From Bacillus sp. Marseille-Q1617 (lineage in GTDB: Bacteria; Bacillota; Bacilli; Bacillales; Bacillaceae_B), in assembly GCF_903645295.1 (NCBI RefSeq), contig NZ_CAHJXM010000001.1, forward strand, positions 806,001-870,000: 64,000 bases of DNA. The letters are read 5' to 3'. Position 1 is the stretch's first letter, and every line of letters begins with the position of its first letter. Below, piece by piece: positions 34,123 to 43,348 of this stretch. Made by a program: the position numbers and the translations under genes. The notes under the pieces are model-generated. The model had not been told where the DNA came from. It was given only the letters and a program-made list of their open reading frames with translations, and did not search any database.

Positions 34123-35616
34123 ATGTTCTTTAAGAAAAATGAAAAGAGTCCCGGAGTACAAAATTTGAAGTCCAACGAGAGCGAAATCCAGATGGCTGAA
34201 TCCTCTGAGAAATTCATAAAAACGATCAAAAACAGATTAAACAATAGCTCAGATGTGGTGGTCATCAAGGTGAGTCCGGATCTCACCATTATCTATATAG
34301 AAGCGTTAATTGAAACAACAATGCTCAATCGCGATATTATCGGCCAGCTCAATGAAGTGTCTGTTGACCCTTCGACAGTGGAGAGTCAAATGAACACAGG
34401 GGATGTTAAGCAAATCACTTCATTGAAGGAAGCTGTTTTTTCCCTTCTTGGCGGAGCTGTCCTGATTCATGTTGAAGGATTCACTCCTGTGGTATCCGTT
34501 ATGATCCCCACCACGGACCGGCGTTCTTTAGCAAAGCCAGAGAACGAATCCATCGTAATCGGTCCCCAGCTCGGTTTTAATGAAAGTATGACGACGAATA
34601 TTTCGCTGGTCCGGCGATATTTAGTGAATCCAGATTTGACTACTGTGTCCATGACCCGCGGGGAACAGACAAGGACCGCAATCTCTATCCTGTATATAAA
34701 TGGAATCGCATCAGATGAGATGGTGGAAACGGTCAAACAGCGCATATCCAATATTTCAGTAGACGGTATCATGGACAGTTCGGTCCTCATGCAGCTGATT
34801 GAAGATAATTCGATGAGTATCTTTCCGTTGATGGTGTTAACAGAGCGGCCTGATCGTGCCTGTTCGTGGCTGCTTAATGGAAAAATCATTATCATTGTTG
34901 ATGGGAGCTCCCTGGTTATCGGGTGTCCTCAAAGCTTCATTGAGTATTTTCAAAGCATGGAGGATCAAAACGTTAAGTGGCAAGTCGCCTCTTTTTTTAG
35001 ACTCTTACGCATAATCGCGATGCTGCTGTCTGTATTTTTTACAGCAATCTATGTGGCCTCTTTGACCTATCATTATGAAATCATTCCTCAGCCGCTGCTC
35101 ATTCCCTTGAGTGAGTCACGTTCGAGGGTCCCCTTCCCGCCGATCATCGAGGCGCTTCTTCTGGAATTCATCATTGAATTACTGAGGGAAGCTGGGGCCA
35201 GGCTCCCGACCAAAGTAGGTCAGACGATGGGTATCGTAGGAGGGATTGTCATCGGAACGGCTGCGGTGGAAGCTGGATTCACCAGTAATATCCTCATTAT
35301 CATCGTAGCTCTTGGAGCACTTGCCTCATTCACCACACCTAACTTCATGATGGGGAATGTCATTCGGATCCTGCGGTTTCCGATTATTATTTTAGCAGGG
35401 TTCTGGGGCTTTTATGGCACGATGTTTGCCTTTTGCTTCTTGCTCATCCACCTCTTGAGGCAATCTAGTCTTGGAAGTCCATTTTTGGCTCCGTTTTATC
35501 CGCTTCGGTTTAGGGATTGGGGGAATAGCGTGATTCGGCTGCCCCTCAACCTTACGTCAAAACGTCCGTATCAGACGAGACCGCTTAATTCTAACAAGTA
35601 TGATTCAAAGAAGTGA
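34123..35616 (+). CDS. GerA-type spore germination receptor subunit A
   Basis: A 497-residue GerA family protein. The N-terminal about 280 residues form the soluble part (GDVKQITSLKEAVFSLLGGAVLIHVEG). Then four to six membrane segments follow (RLLRIIAMLLSVFFTAIYVAS; FPPIIEALLLEFIIELLREAGARLP, TKVGQTMGIVGGIVIGTAAVE, the most conserved stretch). Together with the B and C subunits it forms the inner spore membrane receptor that senses nutrients. AAGGGGGACC precedes the ATG. First gene of a three-gene operon. Confidence 0.93.
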   Translation: MFFKKNEKSPGVQNLKSNESEIQMAESSEKFIKTIKNRLNNSSDVVVIKVSPDLTIIYIEALIETTMLNRDIIGQLNEVSVDPSTVESQMNTGDVKQITSLKEAVFSLLGGAVLIHVEGFTPVVSVMIPTTDRRSLAKPENESIVIGPQLGFNESMTTNISLVRRYLVNPDLTTVSMTRGEQTRTAISILYINGIASDEMVETVKQRISNISVDGIMDSSVLMQLIEDNSMSIFPLMVLTERPDRACSWLLNGKIIIIVDGSSLVIGCPQSFIEYFQSMEDQNVKWQVASFFRLLRIIAMLLSVFFTAIYVASLTYHYEIIPQPLLIPLSESRSRVPFPPIIEALLLEFIIELLREAGARLPTKVGQTMGIVGGIVIGTAAVEAGFTSNILIIIVALGALASFTTPNFMMGNVIRILRFPIIILAGFWGFYGTMFAFCFLLIHLLRQSSLGSPFLAPFYPLRFRDWGNSVIRLPLNLTSKRPYQTRPLNSNKYDSKK

Positions 35617-35643
35617 TTCAAGACAATGGAGAGGAGGGATCGA

Positions 35644-36753
35644 ATGAAGGTATCCATATACCCTGAACAGCACCATCTGGTCAATGCCTTTCTTGTCATG
35701 TTCATTATCCATTCTGCCCAGTTGGGAGTCGGTGTCCAAGGGTTTCAGAGAATCATCTATATGGAAGCCAAACATGACGCGTGGATGTCGGTCATTCTCT
35801 CCGGGGTCCTTACAAGTATCATCGGGTTTATCATGGTGAAGACTCTTCAAGCCTATGAAAGTGCGGATCTATATGGAATTCAGCGGGACGTCTATGGAAA
35901 ATGGATCGGGACTTTTCTCAATCTCGTGTATGTTTCCTATTGCCTGGGTGCTTTTCTTGTCATCATCCGAAATTATATTGAAGTCCTTCAAGCATGGGTC
36001 TTCCCTGAGGTCCCAACCTGGTTCCTTGCCCTTACCCTTATACTCTTGGTTTTATATGGGGCATTGGGGGGATTCCGGATCATCGTCGGAGTCAGCTTCT
36101 TCAGTGTGTTCTTGGCGCTTTGGTTATTGGGGCTTTTGGGCTATCCGCTCCAATATATCAATTGGCAGAATATTATCCCGATGTTCGAATCGAATACGCT
36201 GGAAATATTAAAAGGTACATATGCCATGACGTTCACTGTCATCGGGTTTGAACTGATTTATTCTTACTATCCTTATATAAAAGAGAAACAAAAAACAACT
36301 CTGTATATGCAGATTGGATTAGTGTATACGACCTTCCTCTATTTAGCCGTCATGCTGGTCTCGCTTGGCTACTTCAGCGGGGGTCTGCTGGAGCGGACAA
36401 TCTGGGCCACACTGTCATTATTTAAAATCGTCCGGCTGCCCTTCATCGAACGGTTTGAATATGTGGCCATCACGTTTTGGATGCTTATTATCCTTCCCAA
36501 TCTCATGCTGTATATATGGTCCGCGTCAAGGGGGATGACACGTATCTTCAAACGGAAAGAAAAAATGTTCATTTGGATTTTTTCCATTATCCTGTTTGCC
36601 GCTATCCAGTTTTTCGTGACAAGAGAGCAGATCAACGCCCTCAGTGATCTTTTTGGAAAAGCTTCTTTTTATGTTGTCTATTGTTATCCCATTGTCCTTT
36701 ATATGTTTGTATTGATAAAGAAAAAAGTAGTGAGGAAGGGGAACGCAACATGA
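35644..36753 (+). CDS. GerB-type spore germination receptor subunit B
   Basis: A 369-residue endospore germination permease of the amino-acid/polyamine transporter superfamily, with ten membrane segments. Typical stretches are FLVMFIIHSAQLGVGVQGFQ (about 16-35), YGIQRDVYGKWIGTFLNLVY and GTYAMTFTVIGFEL. The B subunit carries the nutrient-binding pocket. ATG at 35644 follows AGGAGGGATCGA; the longer frame at 35626 has no site. It ends inside the gerC start (ATGA). Confidence 0.93.
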   Translation: MKVSIYPEQHHLVNAFLVMFIIHSAQLGVGVQGFQRIIYMEAKHDAWMSVILSGVLTSIIGFIMVKTLQAYESADLYGIQRDVYGKWIGTFLNLVYVSYCLGAFLVIIRNYIEVLQAWVFPEVPTWFLALTLILLVLYGALGGFRIIVGVSFFSVFLALWLLGLLGYPLQYINWQNIIPMFESNTLEILKGTYAMTFTVIGFELIYSYYPYIKEKQKTTLYMQIGLVYTTFLYLAVMLVSLGYFSGGLLERTIWATLSLFKIVRLPFIERFEYVAITFWMLIILPNLMLYIWSASRGMTRIFKRKEKMFIWIFSIILFAAIQFFVTREQINALSDLFGKASFYVVYCYPIVLYMFVLIKKKVVRKGNAT

Positions 36754-37877
36754 AAAACATGACTCGATTGTTCTTGGTGCTTTTTGCACTTTCATTTCTT
36801 AGTTCCTGCGCAGATCCGAGTACACTTGAGAAAATCGGGATGATCACAACGGTAGGCTATGACACATCGGATGGAGAAGAGATTCAAACAACCATCCTGA
36901 TTCTTGAAACGGACCCGCAATCCGTGGACAGTACGAATGTCCTTTCCACCAATGCACTGACAAGCAAAGGCGCAAGAATAAAGGGAAGCCTAAAATCACA
37001 GAAAAAATTAGAGTCAGGTCAATTGAGGGTAGCCCTTTATGGTAAGGAAGTGGCTGAAAAAGGGTTCATCAACTTGGCGGATACCCTAAGCAGGGATCAT
37101 GCGATCAGTGATTTAACCTATTTGGCTGTGGTGGATGGTAAGGCGAGTGAGATCCTGGAGAAAAAATATGAACAATTTTCTGATGCCGGGCAATATGTGT
37201 ATAAAGAGATTGAACAGAACATCAAAGGGGAAACGATTCCCTCACCGACTCTGCACGAAATGCTCCATGATTATTATTCCGTTGGCATTGACCCGCTGCT
37301 GCCGCTCCTCAAAGTGGAGGACGAAATGATCACGATCACGGGGATGGCCATTCTGAAGGACGACAAAATGGTGGGAAGGATTTCGCCGATAGAAGCCTTC
37401 TATGTCAAATTGGTCAACGATCAATACGATGCCGGGAATTTCGAATTGACGCTTAAGAACGGAAATGACCCGGAATTAATGGAAGGACAGGATTCTTCCA
37501 AAAAGATTGCAGTCGCATTGGATACCATTAAAAGTAAAAGCAAGATTGGCCTCCTAGATGAGCAGACGTTGGAATTTGATCTGGACATATCGATGAACGC
37601 ACGATTACAGGAAATCAACCAGAAGATTGATTTAAAGAATCCTAAGAACCTTGAAATCCTCGACGAAAAAATAAGTCAAGAAATGAAAAAGGAAATCAAA
37701 GAATTGATTAAATATGGGAAGTCTGTCGATTCTGATTTCATTGGGTTTGGAGAAGTGTACCGCAGTGCGGTCCCCCATTCAAAATTAACGAAGAAGAAAT
37801 GGCATTCCATGTATAAAGATGTAAAAGTAAACGTGAACATCGATTTTCAAATTGTTAGAACGGGAGTGGTGGAGTGA
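36750..37877 (+). CDS. GerC-type spore germination receptor lipoprotein
   Basis: A 375-residue Ger(x)C family lipoprotein. The signal peptide ends in the lipobox LSSC (about 19-22). Next comes the family opening EKIGMITTVGYD and the domain pattern up to FGEVYRSAVPHSKLTKKKWHSMYKDVKV near the C-terminus. It anchors to the spore inner membrane with the A and B subunits. AGGAAGGGG precedes the start; ATG overlaps the gerB stop. Confidence 0.92.
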   Translation: MKNMTRLFLVLFALSFLSSCADPSTLEKIGMITTVGYDTSDGEEIQTTILILETDPQSVDSTNVLSTNALTSKGARIKGSLKSQKKLESGQLRVALYGKEVAEKGFINLADTLSRDHAISDLTYLAVVDGKASEILEKKYEQFSDAGQYVYKEIEQNIKGETIPSPTLHEMLHDYYSVGIDPLLPLLKVEDEMITITGMAILKDDKMVGRISPIEAFYVKLVNDQYDAGNFELTLKNGNDPELMEGQDSSKKIAVALDTIKSKSKIGLLDEQTLEFDLDISMNARLQEINQKIDLKNPKNLEILDEKISQEMKKEIKELIKYGKSVDSDFIGFGEVYRSAVPHSKLTKKKWHSMYKDVKVNVNIDFQIVRTGVVE

Positions 37878-38064
37878 GGTGGGGGTGCTGAAGAAAAACT
37901 CATTACATGAAACCAGTCCCTTCTGTCTTCACTTTTCAGCCATAATTAACAGAAATCCCCTAACCAAGAAAGCGCATATCCCTGTTATAGTTATAATACA
38001 ATGAATGTTGGGTAGGTATAGAATAAGAACAACGATTCTACAGCAATCTTAGGGGAAATGAATC

Positions 38065-38481
38065 ATGACACTAAAGAAGATGAAAAGTATCCTGTTTATG
38101 CTGCTTGGACTGATCTCCTTGGCATTCGGGCTCGCCGGCACAGTGCTGCCTGTCCTGCCGGGCGGTCCGTTTTACTTATTTGCCGCATATTGCTTTGCAA
38201 AAAGTTCCAAGCGGATAGAAGACTGGTTTAAAAGCTTAACCATATATGAAAAGTATGTAGTAGGCTTCCTTCAAAAGAAGGGGATGACCCTGAGAGAAAA
38301 AATCCGGATAAACGTGACGGCTGATTTCTTTATCCTGATTTCCGTCGTACTCGTGGACATCCTATTCGTCAGAATCCTATTGATAGGGCTCGCCTTGTAC
38401 AAGCATTATTATTTTATTAAAAAAATCAAGACCCTCCCTCTGGAATCTGAGGAAGAAGGGTTGAAAGAAAAAGTGAATTAA
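38065..38481 (+). CDS. DUF454 (YbaN-like) membrane protein
   Basis: A 138-residue protein with the DUF454 signature GTVLPVLPGGPFYLFAAYCFAKSS (about 27-50) and YEKYVVGFLQKKGMTLREKI. Four membrane segments. The function is unknown; E. coli YbaN is an inner-membrane protein. The start has TTAGGGGAAATG. A family hairpin follows. Confidence 0.85.
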   Translation: MTLKKMKSILFMLLGLISLAFGLAGTVLPVLPGGPFYLFAAYCFAKSSKRIEDWFKSLTIYEKYVVGFLQKKGMTLREKIRINVTADFFILISVVLVDILFVRILLIGLALYKHYYFIKKIKTLPLESEEEGLKEKVN

Positions 38482-38487
38482 CGGTGC

Positions 38488-38543
38488 GGGGCCTGCCCCC
38501 TGATGCGTTGAAGTTTCAGCGTATCGGGGGGCAGGCCCTTTTT
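38488..38543 (+). terminator. Rho-independent terminator, palindromic family
   Basis: GGGGCCTGCCCCC (38488-38500) pairs with GGGGGGCAGGCCC (38526-38538), then TTTTTG. The loop holds TGCGTTGAAGTTTCAGCG. Confidence 0.8.
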
Positions 38544-38560
38544 GTAAGAAAAAACGTCCC

Positions 38561-39055
38561 TCACTGATGAATGAAAACGGGTGTCCCAATCGGAATGGTC
38601 CGCGACAGTTCCTCCACATCCCTGTTATACATCCGGATGCAGCCTTTTGAAACGGCCTTGCCAATCGAGCTCGGATCATTTGTCCCGTGAATGCCATAGC
38701 CCTCTTTCGATAAGCTCATCCACATCGTGCCATATGGTCCCCCGGGGTTTGGAGCTTTATTGATGATGATGTAGTTGCCCACTGGGGTTTCCGATACGAT
38801 TCTGCCGACAGCAATCGGATATTGCTTTTGCAGGGTGCCGTTCCTAAGCAGTTTTAACGTGCGGTTGTTAACCGACACATCGATTTGATAGGGGAGGGAA
38901 TCAGGCGAAGGGAACCCCGGTATCACGATGGGCTGGCCGGGGTAAATGACATTTGGATTGATGGATGGGTTGGCCCGGATGATGGTTTGAAGCGGTACGC
39001 GGTAATCACGTGAAATCTGAGTGAGTGTCTCACCGGGTTTTACAATATGATTCAA
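38561..39055 (-). CDS. L,D-transpeptidase (YkuD type) with one LysM
   Basis: A 164-residue enzyme. LysM is at residues 1-46 ([19 protein letters not shown]). The YkuD catalytic domain follows, with GIHGTND and the motif SKGCIRM, whose Cys is the nucleophile and whose His is HGT. It cross-links peptidoglycan, probably in the spore or cell wall. No ATG is available. TTG at 39055 has AGGAGG 11 bases upstream; the GTGs at 39064-39067 overlap the site. Homologue YkuD of Bacillus is built the same way. Confidence 0.87.
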   Translation of the reverse strand: MNHIVKPGETLTQISRDYRVPLQTIIRANPSINPNVIYPGQPIVIPGFPSPDSLPYQIDVSVNNRTLKLLRNGTLQKQYPIAVGRIVSETPVGNYIIINKAPNPGGPYGTMWMSLSKEGYGIHGTNDPSSIGKAVSKGCIRMYNRDVEELSRTIPIGTPVFIHQ

Positions 39056-39151
39056 CTTAAACACCACCTCCTGAATACTGCATCTTATAGTGTATGGTTG
39101 AGGTGGGATAGTAAGTGCGAATAAATCTTTTAAAAATTGTGTTGCATTACT

Positions 39152-39604
39152 TCACTCTTCTTTTATAAAATTCTTATAATACACTATCAGAATAAATAAT
39201 AGGATCGGATCTAAAACTGCAGAGTGCCCCAAGGTCCACCACCCATTATGAAAATACCCCCATGGTTCAGGAAGTAAGGCAATGACCTCATATAGTAATA
39301 AAGCAATTGTCCAACAAACGATAAAGCGTATGCGTCTCCATCTCGATCCATCAAAAGGGTACCAATTAATAAACATCATGTTGACTGGCGGGAGCAGAAT
39401 GGAATGAGCCGGTAATGAAGCCCAATCAACCTCTTTAGTAAAATACCAGTACCCCTGATATTTCATATCCACATAAAGATCAAAAGATATCTGAAGGGCA
39501 ATCGTGAAAGCAAATACATGGGCGATTTGCTTGGCTGTTAATGTTTTATTCGTTTTAAAGGCAACGAAGTTAAAAAGAATGACGGCAATGATCAGTCCAA
39601 ACAT
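39152..39604 (-). CDS. CBO0543-family membrane protein
   Basis: A 150-residue protein with four or five membrane segments. ATG at 39604 follows AAAAGGAC seven bases upstream, and this avoids overlap with the divergent acetyltransferase; the frame extends to 39751 but with no site. Conserved YWYFTKEVDWASLPAHSILLPP-type residues and WGYFHNGWWTLGHSAVLD match the family. Function unknown. Confidence 0.65.
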   Translation of the reverse strand: MFGLIIAVILFNFVAFKTNKTLTAKQIAHVFAFTIALQISFDLYVDMKYQGYWYFTKEVDWASLPAHSILLPPVNMMFINWYPFDGSRWRRIRFIVCWTIALLLYEVIALLPEPWGYFHNGWWTLGHSAVLDPILLFILIVYYKNFIKEE

Positions 39605-39736
39605 AATAAAAGTCCTTTTCGCATTAATATGTCGTAAGCGTACCTTACTATTCTCTCCAATGAGTTGGAAAATATTTGCCAGTGGAAATGACCTGTTGAC
39701 ATGCCAGTAAAAAATAGACGATAAGGAGTAAATACC

Positions 39737-40276
39737 TTGAACATCCAACAAGTATATGAGTATGACATTGATACTGAATTGAGAACTGAGTTACAGCAGT
39801 TATTAATCGAATGTTTTGAAGAGGTTTATCCACGGAACAGAATTTACTACAAGCAATTACCGCATTTCCGTTTTATCGCCTATGATGATCAGGATCGGCT
39901 TATTGGTCATGCAGGCCTGGATTACCGGGTAATGAATGTTAACGGGCAGCCTGCAGCAGTTCTTGGACTGATCGATGTGTGCGTGGCAAAAGCCTTTCGC
40001 TCAAAGGGAGTAGGTTCCATGCTGCTCTCTGAAATCGATGCGTTTTGTAAAAATAGGGCTGTCGATTTTCTCCTGTTGTTTGCAGATAGGAAAGACATGT
40101 ACTTGAAAGCCGGTTTCAGATCAGCCGATAGTAAGTGTAAGTGGCTTCAAATAAATGATGTCGATCAAACTACATATGGAATAGGTCATGAAAAGATCGA
40201 TGAGCTGATGGTAAAAGAAGTGGGCGATAGAAAGTGGGAAGATGGCGAGGTCGATTTATTGGGTTATCTGTACTGA
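39737..40276 (+). CDS. GNAT family acetyltransferase
   Basis: A 179-residue GNAT. Motif A is VAKAFRSKGVGSMLLSEI (about 84-101), followed by FLLLFADRKDMYLKAGF. The N-terminal part (LLIECFEEVYPRNRIYYKQLP) is reminiscent of NodA-like GNATs. TTG at 39737 follows AAGGAGT. Substrate unknown. Confidence 0.8.
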   Translation: MNIQQVYEYDIDTELRTELQQLLIECFEEVYPRNRIYYKQLPHFRFIAYDDQDRLIGHAGLDYRVMNVNGQPAAVLGLIDVCVAKAFRSKGVGSMLLSEIDAFCKNRAVDFLLLFADRKDMYLKAGFRSADSKCKWLQINDVDQTTYGIGHEKIDELMVKEVGDRKWEDGEVDLLGYLY

Positions 40277-40361
40277 ATCCTTATCGGGAGCTGTGGAAAA
40301 AAATGTTTCCCGGTCAAACCCCAGGTGCAAAAATCATTTCAGGTAGAGGAAAGGGGAAAAA

Positions 40362-40967
40362 ATGATTCACTTTTTAGGAACACCTCTTATCGAAACGGAA
40401 CGATTACATTTAAGAAAGATGGCACTTACCGATGCCGGCAGTATCTTTGACCATTGGCTTTCAGACGAGCGGGTATCTGACAATCGGGTCAGTCCCGCAC
40501 ACAGGGATGTCTCCCAGACGATCGAGCGGGTGGAAAAGATCGTCCATCAATATGGCAGCAGGGAATTTTGTTATTGGGGAATCGAGCTGAAATCCAGCGG
40601 CGAACTGATCGGTGAAATCGATTTATATGATTTTGACAAAGCCACCGGAAATGGTGAGGTCAGTTATTCAATTGGATACGACTGGTGGAACCGGGGATAC
40701 GGAACGGAAGCGTTAAAAGCCGTGGTGGAATTTGGTTTCAGGCATATGAATCTTCACAAGATATCCGCCGCCCACAACACCGATAATCCAGCTTCAGGGA
40801 AAATCATGCGTAAAGCGGGAATGGAACAGGAAGGTGTGATCAGGCACATGATCCGGAATGCTAAGAATCAGTATAAGGACTGTGCTGTTTACGGACTCCT
40901 GCAGGAGGATTTTCTTGGAAAGGATGAGGGCAGGGAAACCAGCATTCTTACTTTAGGATCCGTATAG
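40362..40967 (+). CDS. RimJ/RimL-type GNAT acetyltransferase
   Basis: A 201-residue GNAT of the RimL group, which acetylates protein N-termini or small amines. ETERLHLRKMALTDAGSIFDHW (about 9-30) opens the domain. GEVSYSIGYDWWNRGYGTEALKAVVEFGF (about 85-113) contains motif A, and HNTDNPASGKIMRKAGMEQEG the C-terminal part. Ends before a bidirectional hairpin. Confidence 0.87.
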   Translation: MIHFLGTPLIETERLHLRKMALTDAGSIFDHWLSDERVSDNRVSPAHRDVSQTIERVEKIVHQYGSREFCYWGIELKSSGELIGEIDLYDFDKATGNGEVSYSIGYDWWNRGYGTEALKAVVEFGFRHMNLHKISAAHNTDNPASGKIMRKAGMEQEGVIRHMIRNAKNQYKDCAVYGLLQEDFLGKDEGRETSILTLGSV

Positions 40968-40997
40968 AGTCGGATGGCAGTAAGAACTATAAGACAG

Positions 40998-41046
40998 AAA
41001 AAGGACGATGCCCCTTTGCAAATGCGAGGGGGCTCGTCCTTTTTGT
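40998..41046. terminator. Hairpin terminator
   Basis: AAAAGGACGATGCCCC pairs with GGGGGCTCGTCCTTTTT, then GTTTTAAT. It can end the acetyltransferase and perhaps the convergent IDEAL gene. Confidence 0.75.
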
Positions 41047-41100
41047 TTTAATAAAGCCAGTATCCAAGAGATTAGATTGGCACCATATGATAGAATGTGA

Positions 41101-41301
41101 TTATTTCTTACCCATGTCCTTTAGTTCCTGAGTCAGCCTGAGGAATTCTTTCTTATCTCCATCACGCAATGATTGGTCAATTTTCTGTTCTATTTGCTCT
41201 TTACGGAATGTAAGCAAAGCCTTATCCAAAATCATTTCTGCCACTAAAGAATCCATGCTGATCAATTCAGGCTGCGGTGCATTTAGCAAATACTTTTTCA
41301 T
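41101..41301 (-). CDS. Small IDEAL-domain protein
   Basis: A 66-residue protein that is mostly an IDEAL domain (EQKIDQSLRDGDKKEFLRLTQEL, about 38-60). The start follows CAAGGAGTTG. It is the second IDEAL-domain gene in the window, after 9990. The function of the domain is unclear. Confidence 0.75.
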   Translation of the reverse strand: MKKYLLNAPQPELISMDSLVAEMILDKALLTFRKEQIEQKIDQSLRDGDKKEFLRLTQELKDMGKK

Positions 41302-41461
41302 GAGAAATCAACTCCTTGACCTTTTTTCTATTATACTAACCATTTTCTTAATTTTCAAACACTTTAAGAAAATAATTTATCCAGTACCGAAACAATGCCC
41401 GTTTCCAATACATTTGAAACATCACTTTTCTATATGCATTTATCATAATAAGAAGTTGAAC

Positions 41462-41512
41462 GCCCGTCCCTCGCTCCATTAATGCGTTAATGCAGCGAGG
41501 GACGGGCTTTGT
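41462..41512 (+). terminator. Palindromic hairpin of the GGCCCGTCCC type
   Basis: A perfect 14-bp stem (GCCCGTCCCTCGCT at 41462-41475 and AGCGAGGGACGGGC at 41494-41507), then TTTGTTTG. No gene on the + strand ends just before it. The minus-strand gene starts at 41301, so its role is unclear. Confidence 0.6.
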
Positions 41513-41586
41513 TTGTAATGAAGGAATTTATCCCCTTTTTATGGAATTAGTAAGGGTTGAGGATGATGACAAACAGGGGTGAAACA

Positions 41587-42096
41587 GTGAAAGTAAGATT
41601 ATCGGAATATCGGGAAGAATGGAAATCCATGTTTGAAGAGGAAGCGGCGTTTCTAAAGAGTGTATTCGGGGATGAGATCGTTTCCTTCGAGCATTTCGGC
41701 AGCACGGCGGTTCCGGGGATGAAGGCGAAGCCTGTAATCGATATGATGTGCATCGTAAAGGAGCTTGCCGTTGTCGATTCATACAATGAACAGATGGAGG
41801 CACTCGGCTACGATGCCGCGGGTGAATGGGGGATCGGGGGCAGGAGGCTGTTCCGAAAAGGCGGGGAGAATCGGACGCATCATATTCATCTCTATCAGTC
41901 CGGCAATCCGCAGATCGAACGGCATTTGGTCTTCCGGGATTATCTCGTGACACATCCGGATGAGGCCGCACGATACAGCCGGTTTAAGGAAGAGCTTGCT
42001 GAGAAACATGAGTCCACAGTGGATTACAGTCCTGCAAAGAAGGCGTTTGTTTCCGAGATGGAGAGAAAGGCGCTGGAGTGGAAGCGGAATAGATAA
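41587..42096 (+). CDS. GrpB family protein (nucleotidyltransferase-like fold)
   Basis: A 169-residue GrpB/UPF0157 protein. Typical stretches are YREEWKSMFEEEAAFL near the start, FEHFGSTAVPGMKAKPVIDMM (about 36-56) and NRTHHIHLYQSGNPQIERHLVFRDYL. The GST(A)VPG and D residues recall the nucleotidyltransferase fold; members include possible CoA-related enzymes. GTG at 41587 follows AGGGGTG with five bases; TTG at 41557 and ATGs between have no better site. Confidence 0.83.
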   Translation: MKVRLSEYREEWKSMFEEEAAFLKSVFGDEIVSFEHFGSTAVPGMKAKPVIDMMCIVKELAVVDSYNEQMEALGYDAAGEWGIGGRRLFRKGGENRTHHIHLYQSGNPQIERHLVFRDYLVTHPDEAARYSRFKEELAEKHESTVDYSPAKKAFVSEMERKALEWKRNR

Positions 42097-42129
42097 GAGC
42101 GATTTATAAAAATAGGGGAGGAATTTAAT

Positions 42130-42567
42130 ATGTTTATTGTGAATGTCGAAGCAGCCATCCACCGCGATGATAAGTGGCTGTTAATTAGAAGAAGTGAAAA
42201 AGAGGATCATGCACCGGGCATGCTTTCGCTTGTCGGGGGCAAATGTGATGCGGAAGGGGTCTCGAATGATATCCTGGAACGGACCCTGATAAGGGAAGTG
42301 GATGAGGAAGTGGGAATTAAGGTTGGCGGTCTTACCTATGTGAATAGCTGTTCTTTTGTCACGGATACAGGAATTGATGTCATCGATATCGTCTTCCTAT
42401 GCAAGGTGGAAGACGGAGAGCCTTATGCGAAAAGTCCGGATGAGGTGGGGGAAGTGTTGTGGATGTCGACCTCTGAGATTCTGGCGGAGGAGGAGATTCC
42501 GGAATATTTAAAAGCGAATGTGCAGCTTGCTGAAAAACGTCTGCAGGAAGGCTTTTTTGTGAAGTAG
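42130..42567 (+). CDS. Nudix hydrolase
   Basis: A 145-residue Nudix enzyme. The Nudix box runs from GGKCDAEG to REVDEEVGI (about 37-59), with the metal-binding Glu residues in REVDEE. It may hydrolyse nucleoside diphosphate derivatives or NTPs. The start has AGGGGAGG. It lies 33 bases after the GrpB-like gene, so they form an operon. Confidence 0.85.
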   Translation: MFIVNVEAAIHRDDKWLLIRRSEKEDHAPGMLSLVGGKCDAEGVSNDILERTLIREVDEEVGIKVGGLTYVNSCSFVTDTGIDVIDIVFLCKVEDGEPYAKSPDEVGEVLWMSTSEILAEEEIPEYLKANVQLAEKRLQEGFFVK

Positions 42568-42585
42568 GAACATACTTTTATAAAG

Positions 42586-42617
42586 GAAGTGTTCATGGAT
42601 GACGTCATGAACACTTC
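42586..42617. promoter_or_regulatory. Perfect 12-bp inverted repeat after the Nudix gene
   Basis: GAAGTGTTCATG (42586-42597) and CATGAACACTTC (42606-42617) flank an 8-base loop. There is no T-run after it. It may be an operator for the next gene or an mRNA hairpin. Confidence 0.4.
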
Positions 42618-42762
42618 TGTCTGTTACCATGATTGTCACGCCGCATGGTTAGCGTTACGCCGATCACGGTGGCGGGATGCAAGATTACATCCTTTTATTA
42701 GCATAAAGTATGAAACGCGTTTCAGAGCAAATGATTTTTCTAGCTATGTTAGGGGGATTTAC

Positions 42763-42975
42763 ATGATGTATTTCTTTATTTTCACCGGAGTCATCGTCCT
42801 TTATTTCGGTATCAGGGTGTGGATCGGATCGAGGAAGATGGAGTTTTATGGAGACAGCATCAAGAATAATTCCCGTGATGCAAGGGAAAAAGCGTATGAA
42901 AAATCCGCACAGCATGCCCAGCAGTTGAGAAATAACAGCAACCAGAATGGAAGCGGTGGAGGGCCCATGGGGTGA
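42763..42975 (+). CDS. Small single-helix membrane protein
   Basis: A 70-residue protein. One N-terminal membrane helix (MYFFIFTGVIVLYFGIRVWIG) is followed by a charged, Asn/Gln-rich cytoplasmic tail ending in GSGGGPMG. ATG at 42763 follows AGGGGG; the longer frame from 42589 has no site. Function unknown. Confidence 0.65.
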   Translation: MMYFFIFTGVIVLYFGIRVWIGSRKMEFYGDSIKNNSRDAREKAYEKSAQHAQQLRNNSNQNGSGGGPMG

Positions 42976-43038
42976 GTCGGGATCGCTCCTCTTTTTCAGG
43001 CCTGTGAACATTAACTATATTCGTCATGGGATAGTGAG

Positions 43039-43341
43039 ATGAAAAAATGGATTGGGATCGTCAGTGGCCTGCTGCTGTTCATTGTGTTGCACAGCACGCC
43101 GCATCTGGCATTACGGACGAAAGTGTTCTTTATGGGATATCCTGCGGATGCCTTTACCACAGGAATCGTGAATTATGAATACGAGAAAGAAGTGAATGGA
43201 GGTGCTTCTTCCTCTTTGAATGGTAAAACCTATACTCTTACAGAACCACCGGTTGAAAAAGCGACTCAGGGCGAGCTGAGGAACTACCTTGTGAAAAAGG
43301 TCGGTTTTCTTTATTTTGCTGAGTATTTTGGAGAGGGGTGA
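43039..43341 (+). CDS. Small exported or membrane-anchored protein
   Basis: A 100-residue protein. An N-terminal hydrophobic segment (WIGIVSGLLLFIVLHS) precedes an extracytoplasmic domain of about 75 residues. ATG at 43039 has GATAGTGAG upstream. Seven bases separate it from the next gene. Family not recognised. Confidence 0.65.
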   Translation: MKKWIGIVSGLLLFIVLHSTPHLALRTKVFFMGYPADAFTTGIVNYEYEKEVNGGASSSLNGKTYTLTEPPVEKATQGELRNYLVKKVGFLYFAEYFGEG

Positions 43342-43348
43342 GGTGCTT

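Noticed and set aside
42586..42762. ORF extension of the small membrane protein back to 42589
   Set aside because: It would begin inside the palindrome with no site; the ATG at 42763 has AGGGGG.
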